Of a stretch of 64,000 bases of DNA, positions 1-8,048 are shown piece by piece. A program made the translations under genes and the position numbers. The notes below the pieces were generated by a model. The model did not search any database, was not told the DNA's origin, and was given only the letters and a program-made list of their open reading frames with translations. The DNA is from Caldithrix abyssi DSM 13497 (GTDB lineage: Bacteria > Calditrichota > Calditrichia > Calditrichales > Calditrichaceae): positions 2,726,501-2,790,500 of the forward strand of contig NZ_CP018099.1 in NCBI RefSeq assembly GCF_001886815.1. The letters are read 5' to 3'. Position 1 is the first letter of the stretch, and the number at the start of each line of letters is the position of its first letter.

Positions 1-706
1 GACATCCACGCGAGCTGATTAAAAAACTCAGCTTCCGCCTGCCCAGTCGGTAATGCTCGAGATTCAATCCGGCGAAATCAGGAAATGGCAGCTCGTCAAT
101 GGCAAAGTTTTCCTGCAGATCGTTAAAAACCAATTTTTCATGGGCAGTTTTAAATCCCAGATTGGGCACTTTGTCGAACCTTCTTTTGCCCAGCCACTCT
201 TCCACAAAGCGCACAACAGGACGCTCGCCTTCGCCGCGGATTACAAAATCCACAAAGGGCAAAGCCAATAGTTCATTGGCCCGGGCCGAGACGTCCGAAC
301 CTCCTAACAAAATCGGAACATTTAAACTTTTTTTCAAAATCCGGGCAAGCTGCAATGCCTGAGGGGCGTACGCCGTAAACAACATGGAAATGCCGATCAA
401 ATCCGGGTTTAGCGCCCCTACTTCCTTTAAAACCTGTTCCTCACTCGCGCCAAAACGATAGTAGTGATAAAAGGTTGAAAACGGACTGCGATCGGGAAAA
501 CGATAGTAATCCTTTAAAAACCTTAACGCATCCGGCAGAGGAATCGAACGTTTGCCCCAGCCCTGTTGAAAGTCTTTAACAATTACATCCACCTCTGGGA
601 AGTGCTTTTTTAATACGCCACTTAAATAGGCCAGCCCAATGGGCTGCAGTCTGATCGGCGTGCTGTAAAAGTCTTCGATAGGCGGCTGAATAAAAACAAT
701 GCGCAT
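1..706 (-). CDS. B12-binding domain radical SAM protein, 5' part (cut by window edge)
   Basis: Translating leftward from the ATG at 706 gives an open frame of 235 codons that runs off the window. The start MRIVFIQPPIEDFY, then PIGLAYLSGVLKK and DLIGISMLF, is the Rossmann-type cobalamin-binding N-terminal domain of B12-dependent radical SAM enzymes. The last residues, FLISSRGC, lead into the site where such proteins begin the radical SAM core (SSRGCP, first cysteine of the 4Fe-4S motif), so the catalytic domain lies outside the window. Members act as methylases or C-C bond enzymes on many substrates; the substrate cannot be told here. It is transcribed divergently from the ABC transporter gene at 885. 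The family is fairly sure, the reaction unknown. Confidence 0.85.
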   Translation of the reverse strand, partial: MRIVFIQPPIEDFYSTPIRLQPIGLAYLSGVLKKHFPEVDVIVKDFQQGWGKRSIPLPDALRFLKDYYRFPDRSPFSTFYHYYRFGASEEQVLKEVGALNPDLIGISMLFTAYAPQALQLARILKKSLNVPILLGGSDVSARANELLALPFVDFVIRGEGERPVVRFVEEWLGKRRFDKVPNLGFKTAHEKLVFNDLQENFAIDELPFPDFAGLNLEHYRLGRRKLSFLISSRGC

Positions 707-884
707 TTCGTTTTCTTTTTTAAATTTCCTTCTGCACCATTTTAGCCATATTTAATAAAAGTGGCAATAAATATTTCTATCGCTTAAATTCTGCAATCAT
801 GGCCGAACAATCAATATTCGGCTTTGTAATTTCGAGTTTTATTCTTAATTTAAATTAATTAATCGAAAAGGAATTGCGAAGTAG

Positions 885-2780
885 ATGAAATTATACATGC
901 AGGTTCTGGGGTTTATCAAACCTTACTGGAAAGGTATTGTTTTAATTATCGTACTGACTTTTTCGTATGTGATATTTAACAATCTTTCCATCTGGATTTC
1001 AATAGACTTTGTGCGCGAATTATTCAGCCCCGCTTACGTGCAACAACAATCCGTTCCGCCGGATAGCGTGCAGGTCGTGTCATCGGCCGATGAATTACAG
1101 GATATCGTTAAAAACAGCCAGGGCATCTACCAGAAACTCAATAGCAAAATAAAATCGTTTATTATCCGCAAAGACCGCCTCGAAACTCTGAAAATCGTCT
1201 GTCTGGTAATATTTCTGGCCTTTTTAATGAAGAACGTTTCACAATACAGCCGCAAATTGCTACTGATTTTTATTCAGGCGCGGGTGGTTGTGGATATCCG
1301 CAACAAGTTGCAACGCAAGTTTTTGCATTTACCGCTGTCATTTTTTCACCAGCACCACAGCGGCACGTTGACTTCCATCGTGTTCAACGATGTAAACGCC
1401 ATACAGCAGGTGTTAAATCAGAGTTTTGGCAAGATTATTCTCTCGCCGCTGCAAATTATCGCCAATATTATCATCCTGTTGATGATCAGCGTAAAGCTTT
1501 CGCTCATTACCTTTATCATATTACCGATTAGTTTTTTTGTCATTTACAAAATCGGTCAAAGCATCCGTCGTCGAAGCCGACGAGTTTTCCAGCAGGTGGC
1601 CGATGTGGTGCTGGCATTTCAGGAATCCATTTCGGCCATTAACATCGTTAAAATTTTTACCAGCGAAAAACGGGAAGAAGAACGCTTTAAGAAAACCAAT
1701 TTTCAATATTTCCAGAAACTGTTCCGCGCCGAACGCATTAAAATTGCCACCACGCCCATTAACGAGATTTTGCTGGTGCTTACCCTGGTCACCCTACTGT
1801 GGATCGGCGGAAGAATGGTCTATCAGAACGAAGGTTTACAGCCCGAAGATTTTGTGCGCTTTTTGGTGTTTTTGTTTGCCATGTTCAAACCGATTCAGGA
1901 ATTTTCGGGCATTAACAACGTGATGCAGACCGGCCTGGCTGCCGCCGAACGCGTCTTTAACGTTCTGGATCAACCGGAAGAGACCTACGATGCCCCTGAT
2001 GCCATCGAGCTAAAAGAATTTAAAAAAGAGATCAAATACGATCACGTCTATTTCAAATATAACAACGAAGACGAATTTGAATTGCAGGACCTGCATTTTA
2101 CCATTAAAAAAGGAGAAACCGTGGCCTTTGTCGGTCACAGCGGCGCAGGCAAAACAACCATCGTCGATTTACTGCCCCGCTTTTATCCTGTCTCTGCCGG
2201 TCGAATAACCATCGATGGGATCGATATCAATCGGATAAAACTGTTCTCCTTACGAAAGCTGATTGGACTGGTTAGCCAGGAGACCGTGCTTTTCAACGAC
2301 ACCATTCGCGGCAACATCGCCTACGGCCATCCCGACGCGTCGGAAGAAGCGATTATCAAGGCAGCCAAAGCGGCCAACGCCTGGGATTTTATTCAACAAT
2401 CCGAATTGGGGCTGGATACGCATATCGGCGAACGCGGCGTTAAGCTTTCCGGCGGACAGAAGCAACGGCTGGCCATCGCCCGCGCCATCCTCAAAAATCC
2501 GCCCATCTTAATTTTAGACGAAGCGACCTCTGCCCTGGACACCGAATCGGAACGGCTGGTGCAGGAGGCGCTGGATCATTTAATGCAAAGTAGAACCGTG
2601 CTGGTCATCGCCCATCGTCTCTCCACTATTCGTAACGCCAACAAAATCATCGTCATGCACCACGGAAAAATCGACGCGATCGGCACGCATACGGAACTCT
2701 ACGAAAAAAGCAGCATTTACCGTACATTGTACGAAAACCAATTATTGATCGGGGAGATAAAGAAAAAACCCGCATCATAA
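885..2780 (+). CDS. MsbA-like ABC exporter (fused permease and ATPase)
   Basis: 631 residues: an N-terminal six-helix ABC exporter domain (about 1-340) and a C-terminal nucleotide-binding domain. Visible motifs are Walker A GHSGAGKTT, Q-loop LVSQETVLF, signature LSGGQKQR, Walker B ILILDEATSALD and the H-loop AHRLST. It belongs to the lipid A/multidrug half-transporter group that works as a homodimer in the inner membrane. Between the first two helices (about residues 48-100) there is an unusually long polar segment rich in Gln, Ser and Lys, longer than the short loop usual in MsbA. The start ATG follows an AAGGAA-type ribosome site. The next gene begins 10 bases after the stop, so the two are probably co-transcribed. 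Lipid A transport is inferred from family and context, not shown. Confidence 0.88.
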   Translation: MKLYMQVLGFIKPYWKGIVLIIVLTFSYVIFNNLSIWISIDFVRELFSPAYVQQQSVPPDSVQVVSSADELQDIVKNSQGIYQKLNSKIKSFIIRKDRLETLKIVCLVIFLAFLMKNVSQYSRKLLLIFIQARVVVDIRNKLQRKFLHLPLSFFHQHHSGTLTSIVFNDVNAIQQVLNQSFGKIILSPLQIIANIIILLMISVKLSLITFIILPISFFVIYKIGQSIRRRSRRVFQQVADVVLAFQESISAINIVKIFTSEKREEERFKKTNFQYFQKLFRAERIKIATTPINEILLVLTLVTLLWIGGRMVYQNEGLQPEDFVRFLVFLFAMFKPIQEFSGINNVMQTGLAAAERVFNVLDQPEETYDAPDAIELKEFKKEIKYDHVYFKYNNEDEFELQDLHFTIKKGETVAFVGHSGAGKTTIVDLLPRFYPVSAGRITIDGIDINRIKLFSLRKLIGLVSQETVLFNDTIRGNIAYGHPDASEEAIIKAAKAANAWDFIQQSELGLDTHIGERGVKLSGGQKQRLAIARAILKNPPILILDEATSALDTESERLVQEALDHLMQSRTVLVIAHRLSTIRNANKIIVMHHGKIDAIGTHTELYEKSSIYRTLYENQLLIGEIKKKPAS

Positions 2781-2790
2781 AAGGGAAAAT

Positions 2791-3648
2791 ATGAGAAAAA
2801 TCCATTTTACCACAGGTCTGTTTGCCACGCTATTTTTTGGCGTTCTTTTCGTGAATTTGGCTCTAACAAAAACCGCTGATGACGCCACTTTCGACGCCAA
2901 TCCCTATCTTGTTTCAGAACTTCCTTTTGAAATCGGTGAGCGTCTTATTTTCCGCTTGCGATATGGTTTTATTTCCGCCGGTAAGGCTGAGATGAAAGTG
3001 CTTGGCCTTAAAAACAACGACTACGGTAACTACTATCACATCCAGACCACGGCGCGCAGCACGCGCACCTTTGACTGGGTATTCAAGGTTCGCGATGTAG
3101 TCAATTCATACATGAACGCCAAAACCCTGCATCCCATTCACTTTGAAAAACTTTTACGCGAAGGCAATTACAAAGCCGACACCTTTGTCGATTATTTTTA
3201 TGAAGATTCCATCGCCAGAGTCAAATATCTGCGTTATAAGGACGGCATGAAAATTAAAAAGCGGGAAGAATACGAAGTCAAAATTCCTCCCACGGGCGTA
3301 TTTGATGCCCTGTCTGCCTTTTACTACATCCGCACGCTCGATTTAAACGGCATTGACACGCTTTACGTACCGGCGCACGAAAAGAAAAAAGTTTACAACC
3401 TGCCGATCGCCATTTCAGGTCCGGAAATCGTAACGGTAAAAGCAGGGAAATTTCGTTGTTGGCGCCTGGAGCCGGCTTTAATGGAAGAAGGCATTTTTAA
3501 ACATGAAGGCAAACTGACGATCTGGCTGACCGACGATAACCTGAAAATTCCGGTCCAAATGAAAACCAAAGTGCTGGTGGGACACATCACCGCCGAGTTG
3601 ATAGAAATCAAGGGTATTTCTAAAAAAATCCCCGCAAAATTAAACTGA
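2791..3648 (+). CDS. DUF3108 family periplasmic/envelope protein
   Basis: 285 residues with an N-terminal hydrophobic signal (MRKIHFTTGLFATLFFGVLF) and no further membrane segment, so probably exported. The body, with PFEIGERLIFRLRYGFISAG near residue 45 and a beta-rich pattern including GVFDALSAFYYIRTLDL, matches the DUF3108 family. Such proteins have a lipocalin-like predicted barrel and no assigned activity. It starts 10 bases after the MsbA-like gene, suggesting a role in envelope lipid handling; that link is inference. No terminator hairpin is evident immediately after it. Confidence 0.75.
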   Translation: MRKIHFTTGLFATLFFGVLFVNLALTKTADDATFDANPYLVSELPFEIGERLIFRLRYGFISAGKAEMKVLGLKNNDYGNYYHIQTTARSTRTFDWVFKVRDVVNSYMNAKTLHPIHFEKLLREGNYKADTFVDYFYEDSIARVKYLRYKDGMKIKKREEYEVKIPPTGVFDALSAFYYIRTLDLNGIDTLYVPAHEKKKVYNLPIAISGPEIVTVKAGKFRCWRLEPALMEEGIFKHEGKLTIWLTDDNLKIPVQMKTKVLVGHITAELIEIKGISKKIPAKLN

Positions 3649-3816
3649 TTTCTTCTTTAGGAAAGGACGGGCTTTGCCTGAAGTTGTTCCACAGAGCCTG
3701 AATCCACCTTTCGCTTTCCGTAAATAATCCGCTTTATTAATCTCTTCTGGGAATAAAACCTCTCCATATTGCATTCTTATTACTAAACACGATTAAACAA
3801 AAACGGAGGATACATT

Positions 3817-4440
3817 ATGCCGCACCAACTACCTGAATTAGGTTTTAGCTATAACGCTCTGGAACCTTTCATCGATGCCATGACCATGGAAATTCATCAC
3901 ACCAAACATCATGGCGCTTATGTAAACAATTTGAATGCCGCTCTGGATAAACATCCGGATTTACATACTAAATCCATAGAAAAATTGCTAGGCCAATTAA
4001 GTACGGTGCCGGCCGATATTCAAACGGCCGTTCGTAATAATGGCGGCGGCCACTGGAATCATTCCTTTTTCTGGGCGTTGCTTAAAAAAAATGAGAATGG
4101 CGAACCCGTTGGAGAACTGGCCAAAGCCATTGATTCCGCGTTCGGCTCTTTTGACGCTTTTAAAGAACAATTCCACAAGGCCGGCATGACGCGCTTTGGC
4201 TCAGGCTGGGCCTGGCTCATTGTCAACGATCAAAAACAGTTAGTGATTGGCTCCACCCCCAATCAGGACAATCCTCTGATGGATATCAGCAAATTCAGGG
4301 GCACGCCGGTTTTAGGGGTAGATGTGTGGGAGCACGCCTACTATCTAAAATATCAGAATCGTCGCAACGAATATCTGAATAACTTCTTTAACGTAATCAA
4401 CTGGGAAAAAGTCGAAGAAAACTTTTTGCAGGCGCTGTAA
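3817..4440 (+). CDS. sodA: Superoxide dismutase, Mn-type
   Basis: 207 residues, normal for a bacterial Fe/Mn superoxide dismutase converting superoxide to peroxide and oxygen. Metal ligands are visible as H27 ([12 protein letters not shown]), H82 ([11 protein letters not shown]), D169 and H173 ([14 protein letters not shown]). The second-shell glutamine lies in the C-terminal domain (Q150, in [11 protein letters not shown]), while the N-terminal position is Gly (GGGHW); this pattern is typical of Mn rather than Fe enzymes. There is no signal peptide, so it is cytoplasmic. A strong GGAGG site precedes the ATG, and a hairpin terminator follows at once, so it is probably monocistronic. The cofactor call is from motif only; cambialistic activity is possible. 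Confidence 0.95.
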   Translation: MPHQLPELGFSYNALEPFIDAMTMEIHHTKHHGAYVNNLNAALDKHPDLHTKSIEKLLGQLSTVPADIQTAVRNNGGGHWNHSFFWALLKKNENGEPVGELAKAIDSAFGSFDAFKEQFHKAGMTRFGSGWAWLIVNDQKQLVIGSTPNQDNPLMDISKFRGTPVLGVDVWEHAYYLKYQNRRNEYLNNFFNVINWEKVEENFLQAL

Positions 4441-4445
4441 AAAGA

Positions 4446-4471
4446 AAAAGCCAGGCGCACGCCTGGCTTTT
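4446..4471. terminator. Bidirectional rho-independent terminator between sodA and the PepSY gene
   Basis: An 11-bp perfect stem (AAAAGCCAGGC) closes on a GCAC loop with A-runs on the left and T-runs on the right. It can end transcription of sodA from the left and of the convergent minus-strand gene ending at 4473. Confidence 0.85.
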
Positions 4472-4472
4472 C

Positions 4473-5030
4473 TTAATTATAAACGATCAAAAAGAAGATG
4501 GGAATCAAAAAACCAATGGCCGTAAGCCATTTTCCCCGGCCGGCCAGACCGTTCTTCCCCTTTAGCACAAACATTCCGCTAATGGCCAAAAACAGCAAAG
4601 CAACGGCATACAGGTCTGCAAAATAAGTCCACCACCGTTTGGCATGGTTCAAATGCAGATAGTTGAACTCATAAAGCAGAGGCCGCTTTTCCACAATTTC
4701 CCATTCGCCTTTTCCGCTTAACACATCCAATTTCAGCGTTTTATTTTTAAAAAAGACGTGAATCTCTTTAGGCGAAGGCCGAAAACTGCTTTCCGGCTGT
4801 TCGGCAATATTCATTTTCTGGAGGACGGATTGAAGCAGTTCGTCATGCTGCTCCGCTTTGATGGGCGTTGTTTGGACCGGAACCCTGCGGATTTCATAGC
4901 TGGGATTCCAGTCTTCCACGTGATTTACGGCAATGCCAGAAATGGCATAGATAATGGTCAAACCTACCGCCAGATAACCAATATCGCGGTGAAGAATGTT
5001 ATTCCATTTACGCCAGTGAATCTTTTTCAT
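4473..5030 (-). CDS. PepSY-associated membrane helix protein
   Basis: 185 residues from the ATG at 5030, preferred over an upstream GTG at 5036 because GGAAG sits at a good distance before the ATG. It starts with WRKWNNILHRDIGYLAVG, a transmembrane helix with the His-Arg pattern of the PepSY_TM family, then a periplasmic stretch of about 100 residues, then two more helices near the end (YAVALLFLAISGMFVL and WLTAIGFLIPIFFLIV). Homologues are inner-membrane proteins often near iron or heme systems; function is not established. It converges on sodA and shares its terminator. Confidence 0.75.
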   Translation of the reverse strand: MKKIHWRKWNNILHRDIGYLAVGLTIIYAISGIAVNHVEDWNPSYEIRRVPVQTTPIKAEQHDELLQSVLQKMNIAEQPESSFRPSPKEIHVFFKNKTLKLDVLSGKGEWEIVEKRPLLYEFNYLHLNHAKRWWTYFADLYAVALLFLAISGMFVLKGKNGLAGRGKWLTAIGFLIPIFFLIVYN

Positions 5031-5056
5031 TAGCACTTCCTCTTCTTCTAAAAAAG

Positions 5057-5094
5057 AAAGAGAAGCGAGGAAATTAAGCTCCTCACTTCTCTTT
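5057..5094 (-). terminator. Rho-independent terminator of the DUF4920 gene
   Basis: Read on the minus strand, a 15-bp stem (one mismatch) with an 8-base loop is followed by CTTTCTTTTTT. It lies 28 bases after the stop of the gene at 5122-5595 and before the ribosome site of the next gene. Confidence 0.85.
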
Positions 5095-5121
5095 TAAACA
5101 CACGTCAATGATATGCTACGC

Positions 5122-5595
5122 TTAGTCCATTTTTATTTTGGCGCCCAGTCCTTTGAGACGATAGATCGTTTTGCCCGAAGTAACCTTGCAGGAATCGAAC
5201 GGCTCACCCTGCTCTTCGGCGTGGTGTTTCATGGCCCGAATCAGATCTGCTTTAGAAATGACTAATTTTTCTACAATGCCTTCTACCAGCGCTTCGCGGC
5301 CTTTAGCTTGTAGCGGAAAAACAATTTCGCCATCCTTCACTTTAACGCGAATGGATTGGAACTCTTTATCGCTGGCAATCTCCATCCAGCAGCCGCGTTT
5401 TTTACAAACATCGACCACGCGTCCCTTCACCAGCACCTTTTTGCCTACATAAGCATCAGGATTTTCCAGAATCGCGGAAATCAACGTTGTCTCATTGAGC
5501 GTCAACTTTTTGCCAAAGGTTTTCCAGCCATCGGCAAAAAGTAAATTGGTCGTAATGAATAGAATAATCACAATAAAAAGCGTTCTTCCTGGCAT
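5122..5595 (-). CDS. DUF4920 domain protein, exported
   Basis: 157 residues with a cleavable-looking signal (RTLFIVIILFITTNLLFADG). The mature part has the OB-fold-like motif VKGRVVDVCKKRGCWMEI seen in DUF4920 proteins, with two cysteines that may bind metal or form a disulfide, and a later His-His pair (AMKHHAEEQGEPFDSC). The family is exported in FCB-group bacteria and has no proven function. Flanked by its own terminator on the 3' side and a GGAGG site before its ATG. Confidence 0.72.
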   Translation of the reverse strand: MPGRTLFIVIILFITTNLLFADGWKTFGKKLTLNETTLISAILENPDAYVGKKVLVKGRVVDVCKKRGCWMEIASDKEFQSIRVKVKDGEIVFPLQAKGREALVEGIVEKLVISKADLIRAMKHHAEEQGEPFDSCKVTSGKTIYRLKGLGAKIKMD

Positions 5596-5666
5596 AAGCG
5601 CTCCTCCTTTAAAGTTTAATGTAAAACGCTAAATTAACACGGAATGGTTAAAAAAGCACATTTTTG

Positions 5667-6200
5667 TTAAAACATCAAACGACAGATGTAAACGGCCGTA
5701 ATCAGTCCCGCCAAATCTGCCAACAAACCGGCAGGAACGGCATAACGCGTTTTGCGTACATTAATTGCGCCAAAATAGACGGCCACTACATATAAGGTCG
5801 TTTCCGTACTGCCGAACATGGTGGAAGCCATAAAACCGTAAAGCGAATCCACACCGTAAGTTTTCATGATTTCGGTCATCACGCTAATCGAACCGCTGCC
5901 AGAAAGAGGACGCATAAATGCCATGGGCAAAATTTCACCAGGAATGCCGATTTTACTGGTCACGCTTCCCAGAATATTGGTTAAAAATTCCAGGGCGCCA
6001 CACGCCCGGAACATGCCGATCGCCACCAGCATGGCCACCAGGTAGGGAATAATCTTTACACCCACGTTAAAACCTTCTTTGGCGCCTTCAACAAATTCTT
6101 CGTACACTTTAACCTTTTTGGAATAGCCGTACCCGATAAAAAGCAACAAAATTACCGGAATGGCTAAAATGGATAACCAATCTATGATCAGTTTAAACAT
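5667..6200 (-). CDS. spmB: SpmB-like membrane protein (nucleoside recognition domain)
   Basis: 177 residues, strongly hydrophobic, with the Gate/nucleoside-recognition pattern GVKIIPYLVAMLVAIGMFRACGALE and MAFMRPLSGSGSISVMTE. This matches spore maturation protein B. Its start overlaps the end of the spmA-like gene by 8 bases, so the two are translationally coupled. In Bacillus the pair affects spore core dehydration, but the pair is widespread in non-sporulating bacteria, where its role is unclear; nothing else in the window suggests sporulation. Confidence 0.85.
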   Translation of the reverse strand: MFKLIIDWLSILAIPVILLLFIGYGYSKKVKVYEEFVEGAKEGFNVGVKIIPYLVAMLVAIGMFRACGALEFLTNILGSVTSKIGIPGEILPMAFMRPLSGSGSISVMTEIMKTYGVDSLYGFMASTMFGSTETTLYVVAVYFGAINVRKTRYAVPAGLLADLAGLITAVYICRLMF

Positions 6201-6870
6201 TTTGTTTCCCTCCGCGTTTTTTCTGGAAAAACTGAATTAATTTTACGGTGGTAAGGCCGACCAGTGTCGCCATACTGGCCGCGATAATAGAAGGAACAAC
6301 AATTTGCTGCGGATTCACCGAGCCCATTGAAGCGCGAATGGCGATTGCGGTTGCCGGCACCAGCGTAATGGCGCTGGTGTTAATCACTAAAAAGGTAATC
6401 ATATCGTCGGTTGCCTCGCCCTTCTTGGGATTGAGTTTGTCCAGTTCTTCCATGGCTTTTATTCCCAGGGGCGTGGCGGCGTTGCTCAAGCCCAGCATGT
6501 TGGCCGCAATATTCATGATCATCGCCCCGATCGCCGGATGGTTGGACGGGATGGTGGGAAACAAACGTTTGGTAATCGGACGAACCAACCGCGCAATAAT
6601 GTCGATCATTCCTGCTTTTTCGGCAATACGCATAATCCCCAGCCACAAAGCCATAACGCCGATTAAACCAATGGAGATCTTTACCGCCGTATTCGCTGCA
6701 TCAATAGCCGCCGAGGTGGTCTGTCCCAGACGCGTTTCTTTGTTCAAATTACGTTGTTCTGTTTTAGCCTCTGTTTTGGTCTGCGGCCGATTGAGTTCAT
6801 GGTAAAAATCGTTTATCCCGGCAATGAAAATGCTGAGAATAATCATCCAGGCCCAGATGTGGTTTAGCAT
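6193..6870 (-). CDS. spmA: SpmA-like membrane protein (nucleoside recognition domain)
   Basis: 225 residues from the ATG at 6870, chosen because AAAGGAGG lies directly upstream; the open frame extends 10 codons further but across that ribosome site. The sequence includes ISIGLIGVMALWLGIMRIAE, NHPAIGAMIMNIAANMLGL and NAATPLGIKAMEELD, characteristic of SpmA. Several hydrophobic helices place it in the inner membrane. It is the first gene of a two-gene unit with spmB. The upstream side is the long repeat-rich spacer 6871-8048. Confidence 0.85.
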   Translation of the reverse strand: MLNHIWAWMIILSIFIAGINDFYHELNRPQTKTEAKTEQRNLNKETRLGQTTSAAIDAANTAVKISIGLIGVMALWLGIMRIAEKAGMIDIIARLVRPITKRLFPTIPSNHPAIGAMIMNIAANMLGLSNAATPLGIKAMEELDKLNPKKGEATDDMITFLVINTSAITLVPATAIAIRASMGSVNPQQIVVPSIIAASMATLVGLTTVKLIQFFQKKRGGKQNV

Positions 6871-7104
6871 GACGCCTCCTTTGTTTAACTGCTTTTTCAT
6901 TTGTTTGTGATTTAAAAATATCTTAGTTATTTTTTAAATTTACTTCAAGTTAAAGGTTTAATATTTTGAATACTTTTTGATGTGTTCTTTAAAAACTTTA
7001 TTTTGATGCAGCCAAAAAACGCTGGCATGGGCTGAAGGTGGTTTAAGGTCATTACGCTGCCGCTTTGCTACGTAGTGATAGTTTTGCAGGCTGAAAACAT
7101 GCCG

Positions 7105-7396
7105 GCTAAAGAACCAAGGCAGCACAGCCGCAACCAAAATCAACCGCAACGCGCGAATAGTAATTTTCTCGCAAATTACGCCAATCTTCGCAGAAAATGA
7201 TTTAACATTTAAGGCAAAAGCTAAACAAACCGGCGCTCTACTATACGGGCACAGCCTCCCGCTCCGCGTGATAATTTTTAATTCAAGTACAGCATAGCAG
7301 CAAACAAAAACATTCCCGCAGGAATTTAAGCAACCACAGTGAGGTCAGAGAAGTCACAAAAAGGGCGCAATGAATGTTTTAAATTAAATTACCCTT
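7105..7396 (-). repeat. Dispersed intergenic repeat R1, near-complete copy
   Basis: The reverse complement aligns along its length with 46690-46980, sharing blocks such as ATTATCACGCGGAGCGGGAG, TCATTTTCTGCGA and GAGAAAATTACT. Partial copies lie at 30098-30195 and 41690-41830. No open frame is conserved, so it is non-coding. Confidence 0.75.
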
Positions 7397-7445
7397 GCTC
7401 GCTCGACCCTCACTCCCAGATAAAAGATCAGGAATGAACGTACTT

Positions 7446-7554
7446 GTAAGGGCGAAGGATTTCCAACCCTACTTTATCCAGAGCGCTTTTTTTATATGAC
7501 TAAAGATTAATGCTTACCATCGCTGAATTGTTCTTGGAAATCCTTCGCCCCTAC
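7446..7554. repeat. 109-bp inverted-repeat element (MITE-like)
   Basis: GTAAGGGCGAAGGATTTCCA at the left end and its complement (one mismatch over 21 bases) at 7534-7554 on the right bound a 67-base centre without coding capacity. Size and long terminal inverted repeats suggest a miniature inverted-repeat element. No clear target duplication is visible. Confidence 0.6.
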
Positions 7555-7639
7555 ATAAACGGTGGTAGGAATTCATTATATTTACAGAAACAAATTTGGG
7601 ATGACAGACTAACTATTCAACCATTCAACTAATTAACTA

Positions 7640-7690
7640 TTCAACCAATCCAGCAGCACAAAAATTTTCAAATCCCGACCGGGCGGGGCT
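7640..7690 (-). repeat. REP-like palindrome with conserved tail (REP-A copy)
   Basis: On the minus strand the palindrome CCCGCCCGGTCGGG is followed by ATTTGAAAATTTTTGTGCTG and then a GGATTGGTTGAA tail. The same tail follows the palindrome at 40741 and, in diverged form, the interrupted copies around both long IS copies. Confidence 0.6.
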
Positions 7691-7712
7691 AGACCTTTCA
7701 GAAGAAGTATCC

Positions 7713-7879
7713 TAAAAAACTCACCCTCTTATTCCTACTCATTGCTCTGTGAGTCTTTTTGCAAAGAGAGGGGGATAAGAGCATACCTAACGTGTTAGTA
7801 ATTTTGTAATTAGGGGGTGAGTTATAAAAATGATCTTAGAAAAAATATTGTAATCTTAAAAAATTTGGGGGACATTCAG
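7713..7879 (-). repeat. Truncated copy of the CTGAATGTCCCCC MITE
   Basis: This is an inverted, left-truncated relative of the complete element at 46111-46339. It keeps the end ATTTGGGGGACATTCAG, the outer hairpin arms (AACTCACCC and GGGTGAGTT) and the ACGTGTTAGTAATT core, but lacks the second terminal inverted repeat. Confidence 0.75.
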
Positions 7880-8048
7880 CATGCCAACTAAAGAAGCCTT
7901 GTAAAAATAATTGAAATTGGTTATATTAAAAAGACAATAAACTGATAATTAAAAGATTTTTCTACACAGTGATTCCAATCACACAGACATTTTGCTTTTT
8001 GATCAATATTTAGTTATCAAGGATAGATCATTATTTACTGAGGTAATC

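Larger units (their letters stand above)
6871..8048. other. Repeat-rich intergenic spacer
   Basis: About 1.2 kb without a convincing gene. It holds, left to right, a ~290-bp dispersed repeat, a 109-bp inverted-repeat element, a REP-like palindrome with its conserved tail and a truncated MITE; each has its own entry. The only minus-strand open frame (63 codons near 6958-7149) has no ribosome site or recognisable domain. Confidence 0.7.

Noticed and set aside
5667-6870. Evidence for endospore formation
   Set aside because: SpmA/SpmB are widespread in non-sporulating bacteria and no other sporulation gene is in the window.
6958-7149. 63-codon minus-strand frame in the spacer
   Set aside because: It overlaps the R1 repeat, has no ribosome site and no recognisable domain.
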